From the NCBI GenBank assembly GCA_021810175.1, contig JAJZJJ010000076.1, positions 1-9,118 on the forward strand: a stretch of DNA of 9,118 nucleotides. Direction: 5' to 3'. Positions 5,696 to 9,118 of the stretch are shown piece after piece. The position numbers and the translations under genes were made by a program. The stretch comes from Acidobacteriota bacterium. Lineage in GTDB: Bacteria; Acidobacteriota; Terriglobia; Terriglobales; Acidobacteriaceae. Each line of letters begins with the position of its first letter. Positions within the stretch are counted from its first letter, which is position 1. The notes beneath the pieces are model-generated. The model did not search any database. It was given only the letters and a program-made list of their open reading frames with translations, and was not told the origin of the DNA.

Positions 5696-7852
5696 TTACC
5701 GCGTGGAAGCAGACGCGGGCCGGAGCATCCGGTAGTGGCTGAAGGTGTAATCCTCGATCCGCGTGACATACGGGCCCCATGTCTGCAGCGGCAGGTTCCA
5801 CTCTTCGGTCGTCAGCATCGAACGGCCCCGCCACAGACTCACGCTGTGCAGGGGTAGCCAGTACGGCTGGCCATCCACCATCACGCGGCCGTAATCCACT
5901 TCCATCGCCGACCGCTGCACCGGAACGAAATCCCGCAGCCCGGCGCCAATCCATACGCGGAGAATCGCTCCGCTCGCGGGATCCACCGCAAACCCGCCCC
6001 GGTCCGGCGGGTATTCGGAATAGTTCTCCTGGCCGCCAGTGTTCAGCACGCAGCAGCCGCTCACCTCGTACATCGACTCCGACCGGGGAATGCGAAAGGC
6101 AAACACCGCGCTCCGTCGTCCGTCTATCCGTTCCCAGCGCGCCCAGCGGATGCTGCCCGAGCCTTCCAGCGCATCGCGCACCGTGTGCAACAGCGGCTGA
6201 AACGAGCTGAAGGAGCGCAGCTGCTGCACCGGAGACGCTGCCTGCCACAGCTGTTTCGACTGCGCGACAGCCGCGCCCCTCGAATAGAGGATGTTCGTTG
6301 TGATGTCGCTCTGAACGCGTAGCGAAGTTCCCGCATCGCCGGACTCATGACCGGCCGCATTGGTCAGCAGAATCGCCTGGCGCGTGCCGGCGAATTCCGG
6401 CCAGCGCGGCAGCTCCTGCATGAGGAAGTGCGCCGTCCTGGCGAGTATCTGCTGCCGCACGGCGAACGAAGGTGGCGCGGCGTGCAGCACGTTCTGCGGA
6501 GATGGCGGGCAAAATGCGGCCTGATCCGCCAGGCCCAGCAGCTTTTGCTGTGCGCTGCTCTTGTGCAGTTCATCCGTCAGCGCGATCAGCCGCGCAAAGC
6601 TCAGGCGCTGCGTCAGCCGCAGTTCCGCGAACCTCCCTGCCGCGTGCCGTGGGTCGGCATGGATCATCTGCTTCAGTTCGGCGGCGGTGACCGGCTGCAG
6701 CTTCGGACTGGCCGCGTCGCTGTAGAAAGGCTGATCGTAATAGCCGGCCGTCGTTCGCGCGGTCAGTCCCGGACGGGCAACGCGAACCTCGATGGAGTGA
6801 AAGTCGTTGGCGCGAGCAGTCGGCCGCGGGTTGAAGGTGATGCTGTAGAAAGTGGAACCATCGCGGATACAAATGCCGATTTCGTCCGCGATATCGCCGC
6901 GGGCTGCGAGCACGCGGCCGCCCGATTGCCGCGCCAGTTCGTTGAGCGAGAGAGGCCGGGGAGCGGACGCCGAAGCGGCGCTTTCGCCAGGACCAGCCTT
7001 CCGCGCGGATGCACTCCGGTGCGGAGCGCGCGCCCCGCCCTGAGCGGGGATCACATCGATCGCCACGCGCGTTTCCCGCAGCAGCCCGGAAAACCACAAA
7101 ATCCTGCCCAGGAGGTACTGCTGCGCGCGCTTCGAGCGGACGGGGACGGGGCCGGCGGCTGGATCGTCAACTCTCGCCGGAGCAATCCACACCACGATCT
7201 TGCGCCCGGGAGTGTTGGCCAGTCTGCCGGCGATGACGCCCAGCGCGCCAACGCCGTGGAAGCCGGCATATTGAAAGTGTTCGGGTGGCGGAATCGTACC
7301 GCTGGCCGCCTGTCCGGCGCCCGCCGAGCGGACCTGCGGTCCTGCTTCGCCAGCCAGACGAAGGCTGTCGGCCAGCAGATTGCCGTCCCTGGAGGATCTG
7401 GTCAGCAGGGTCATGCCCTGCCGATCCACAGTGCAGAGCCTCACAGGGTACGGCAGCTCTCCGCCGTTGCGCAGCAGGAAACGCAGGACCTGGTCGCGTT
7501 CCACGGCAGCCAGCCTCGGCCCGGCATGCCGCGTATCCAGAACCAGCACGATGTTCAGCGGCGAATCGCGCTCAGCGGCGGGTGGCGCAAAGGCGACAAT
7601 CGGGACGGGCTTGCCGTTGTCCAGAACTGTGAAGTCGCTGCGGGGCAGATCCTCGGCCGCCCGTCCCGTCGCACCCGCGACCGAAACATCCAGCCGGATC
7701 AGTCCATGCAGCCGCACAGCTTTCGCTTCCGCGTGAAGACGCCAGGCGGTCACCGGCTGGCTGGCCGCCAGTGCAGCGGCCGGCAGCAGGAACCAGCAAA
7801 GCAGCAGCGCCGCCAGATTCACAGCTGTCTCCGCACTGCGGGATCCACACAT
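5696..7852 (-). CDS. VWFA-related acidobacterial domain protein (complete)
   Basis: This 718-residue exported protein has no assigned function. A signal peptide ends near residue 30 (LPAAALAA). Residues about 45-90 have the typical family opening, VRLHGLIRLDVSVAG, then DFTVLDNGKPVPIVAF. A von Willebrand A-like domain follows at about 100-340 (NIVLVLDTRH; GRKIVVWIAPAR at 217-228). The metal-site motif DxSxS is degenerate: D106 is kept but R108 and A110 replace the serines. An Ala/Ser-rich spacer (about 275-298) interrupts the domain. Residues about 385-712 form a second domain also found in the neighbouring paralogue, with LRLTQRLSFARL, FAVDPASGAILR, VDYGRV and TWGPY. The start is uncertain: AGGA touches the ATG at 7852, whereas a GTG at 7822 (residue 11) has GGAG 6 bases upstream, though the shorter form loses the basic residue of the signal peptide. 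It begins 87 bases after the paralogue, probably in one operon. Confidence 0.85.
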   Translation of the reverse strand: MCGSRSAETAVNLAALLLCWFLLPAAALAASQPVTAWRLHAEAKAVRLHGLIRLDVSVAGATGRAAEDLPRSDFTVLDNGKPVPIVAFAPPAAERDSPLNIVLVLDTRHAGPRLAAVERDQVLRFLLRNGGELPYPVRLCTVDRQGMTLLTRSSRDGNLLADSLRLAGEAGPQVRSAGAGQAASGTIPPPEHFQYAGFHGVGALGVIAGRLANTPGRKIVVWIAPARVDDPAAGPVPVRSKRAQQYLLGRILWFSGLLRETRVAIDVIPAQGGARAPHRSASARKAGPGESAASASAPRPLSLNELARQSGGRVLAARGDIADEIGICIRDGSTFYSITFNPRPTARANDFHSIEVRVARPGLTARTTAGYYDQPFYSDAASPKLQPVTAAELKQMIHADPRHAAGRFAELRLTQRLSFARLIALTDELHKSSAQQKLLGLADQAAFCPPSPQNVLHAAPPSFAVRQQILARTAHFLMQELPRWPEFAGTRQAILLTNAAGHESGDAGTSLRVQSDITTNILYSRGAAVAQSKQLWQAASPVQQLRSFSSFQPLLHTVRDALEGSGSIRWARWERIDGRRSAVFAFRIPRSESMYEVSGCCVLNTGGQENYSEYPPDRGGFAVDPASGAILRVWIGAGLRDFVPVQRSAMEVDYGRVMVDGQPYWLPLHSVSLWRGRSMLTTEEWNLPLQTWGPYVTRIEDYTFSHYRMLRPASASTR
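7829..7832 (-). promoter_or_regulatory. Alternative ribosome binding site inside the VWFA-related gene start
   Basis: The minus strand reads GGAG, six bases, then a GTG at 7822 that is in frame with the ATG at 7852. Spacing here is better than at the ATG, so a 708-residue product starting at this GTG is a real alternative. Confidence 0.4.
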
Positions 7853-7939
7853 TCCTGCAAAGGCATTGACTCCGAATGTTTCATCATATTGGACGGCCGC
7901 GGCCGGAGAAAGGCCCTGGCTGATTCTCGCAGCCTCGCT
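7853..7939 (-). other. Short gap between the tandem VWFA-related genes
   Basis: The 87 bases between the two paralogues contain a G+C-rich palindrome (GGCCGCGGCC, near 7895-7904) but no hairpin followed by a T run on the minus strand and no convincing promoter. Nothing here argues against co-transcription of the two genes. Confidence 0.4.
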
Positions 7940-9118
7940 TCAGCGATGGCGGCGGCGCGCCTTCCCGGGAGTGTAGCTCGGCAGCAGCTGAATGGTGGGC
8001 CGGAACATGTGGTACCGGTCGAAAATGAAGTCGTCGATCAGCGACGAATACGGGCCCCACGTCCTGAATGACTGGTTCCACTCCTTCAGCCGCACCATCG
8101 CGCGGCTCCGGAACAGCGTGACACTGTGCATCGGCACAATGTACGACTTGCCGCCAATCGTGACCCGCCCATAGTCGATCCCGACTTCGGAGCGGTCGAC
8201 CGGAACAAAATGCCTGAGATCGGCGATCACTTTGATCCGAAGGATGGCGCCCGAAGCAGGGTCAATGGCGAAATCTCCATGAGTTGCGGGAAAGGTAAGA
8301 TACCGCGGCGAGCCCAGCCCCGCCAGGCAACACCCCTGCACCGCAAAGCGCGACAGCGACGAGGGCAGCCGAAACGCAAAGACCGCCGCCCGGCCCGTCG
8401 CGCCCCGCTCCCAGTGCGACCACGAGACGTCATCCGGCGAGCCGACCGCGTTGCGAATCAGTTTCAGCACTGGTCCGAACGACCCGTAAGCCTGCAGAGC
8501 CTGAGGTTTGCCCGCCTCGCCCCTCGCATGATCAGCCTCCAGCATCTCGCCGCCGTGACGATACACAATCGTGGCATTCGATTCCCGCACGATGTGGAGC
8601 GGCACGGCCCGGACGTTGGTATCCAGCTCATGAAAGCCGGGAGTCTCGCTCAGGAACAGCGCGCGGCGATCGGCAAAGAAGTTCGGCAGCTGCGGTAGCC
8701 GATGGCTGAGGAAGTCCGCCGTCGCCGCAAGCATCTGCTTCTGCTGCGCGGCGGAAGGCGGCGGCCCGGCCAGCACCTCGGAGTCTGGCGGAGGCAGGAA
8801 GTCAGCCTGATCGGTGAGCGCCAGCAGCGCCTCGCGGGCCTTGTTGCTGTGCAGAGCGCCAAAGAGCGACTCCAGCCGGGCGAAGCTCAGCCGCTGCGTG
8901 AGCCGCAGATCGGGAAACGCGCGAGCAGCGTGCCGCGGATCGGAGTGAATCATCCGCTCCAGTGCGGCCACAGTGACTGGCCGCACCTTCGCATTCGGCG
9001 GATCGTCGTAGAAAGGCTCATCGTAGTAGCCCGTCGTCGTATGCGCCGCCAGGCCCGTCCGCGCGAGCCGGATAGCGATGCGGTGATACTCGTTCGCGTG
9101 CTCTGCCAGCGGCGGATC
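7940..9118 (-). CDS. VWFA-related acidobacterial domain protein, C-terminal part (5' partial)
   Basis: The frame is open from the right edge to the TGA at 7940, giving 392 visible residues; the signal peptide and nearly all of the VWA-like domain lie outside the window. An in-frame GTG at 8986 is internal, because homology to the neighbour continues upstream of it (TTTGYYDEPFY here, TTAGYYDQPFY there). The visible part begins at the end of the VWA-like domain and covers the whole C-terminal domain. It aligns with the neighbour along its length; in the 92-residue block starting FAIDPASGAILR I count about 50 identities without gaps. Shared landmarks are MIHxDPRHAA, LRLTQRLSFARL, a GCC cysteine pair, WERxxxGRxAVFAFR, DYGRV and EWN with TWGPY. 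It differs in ending with a basic tail (KARRRHR). The function is unknown; it is presumably exported like its neighbour. Confidence 0.85.
   Translation of the reverse strand, partial: DPPLAEHANEYHRIAIRLARTGLAAHTTTGYYDEPFYDDPPNAKVRPVTVAALERMIHSDPRHAARAFPDLRLTQRLSFARLESLFGALHSNKAREALLALTDQADFLPPPDSEVLAGPPPSAAQQKQMLAATADFLSHRLPQLPNFFADRRALFLSETPGFHELDTNVRAVPLHIVRESNATIVYRHGGEMLEADHARGEAGKPQALQAYGSFGPVLKLIRNAVGSPDDVSWSHWERGATGRAAVFAFRLPSSLSRFAVQGCCLAGLGSPRYLTFPATHGDFAIDPASGAILRIKVIADLRHFVPVDRSEVGIDYGRVTIGGKSYIVPMHSVTLFRSRAMVRLKEWNQSFRTWGPYSSLIDDFIFDRYHMFRPTIQLLPSYTPGKARRRHR

Noticed and set aside
6347..8071. A 574-residue open frame on the plus strand
   Set aside because: It lies antisense to the VWFA-related genes, runs across the gap between them, is rich in Arg/Gln/Gly without domain motifs, and is the kind of shadow frame common in G+C-rich coding DNA. 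The minus-strand frame shows real homology between paralogues.
8986..9118. Treating the GTG at 8986 as the start of the second VWFA-related gene
   Set aside because: The frame remains open to the window edge, and the 44 residues before it align with the complete paralogue, so the gene begins outside the window.
1..9118. CRISPR arrays, tRNA or rRNA genes, insertion sequences and phage genes
   Set aside because: No regularly spaced repeats, no transposase or integrase motifs, no terminal inverted repeats around any gene, and no recognisable stable RNA were seen on either strand.

Overview
The window looks like chromosomal DNA of an acidobacterium, probably class Terriglobia. The strongest pointer is a pair of adjacent proteins of the 'VWFA-related Acidobacterial domain' type, a family greatly expanded in that phylum. 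High G+C throughout, many exported proteins and a carbohydrate-active enzyme fit a soil heterotroph. No mobile element, CRISPR array, tRNA or rRNA gene was seen.

Layout. Bases 1-1937 (+) hold most of a family GH31 glycoside hydrolase whose start lies outside the window; a very strong intrinsic terminator follows. A divergent pair comes next: a 30-residue single-pass membrane peptide on the minus strand (2103-2195), whose 3' end carries a perfect 16-bp tandem duplication, and a secreted FKBP-type peptidyl-prolyl isomerase on the plus strand (2407-3042). A gene-free stretch of about 340 bases leads to an exported protein with a C-terminal TonB_C domain (3386-4513). Its leader has an inverted repeat, and one arm of that repeat is also complementary to the Shine-Dalgarno sequence. 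From 4592 to the right edge everything is on the minus strand: a D-2-hydroxyacid dehydrogenase (4592-5584), a complete VWFA-related protein (5696-7852), and the C-terminal part of a second VWFA-related protein that runs off the right edge (7940-9118).

How the genes relate. The two VWFA-related genes are tandem paralogues 87 bp apart and are probably co-transcribed. They share a C-terminal domain of roughly 330 residues that is more conserved than expected for a mere tail. The dehydrogenase lies downstream in the same direction, separated by two hairpin-forming sequences, so its co-transcription is uncertain. The FKBP, TonB_C and VWFA proteins all appear to be exported, but nothing in the sequence ties the window into one pathway. 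No obvious new defence or biosynthetic system was found. The best candidates for new biology are the tandem VWFA pair with its degenerate metal site, the unassigned N-terminal half of the TonB_C protein, the tiny membrane protein and the possible leader switch.
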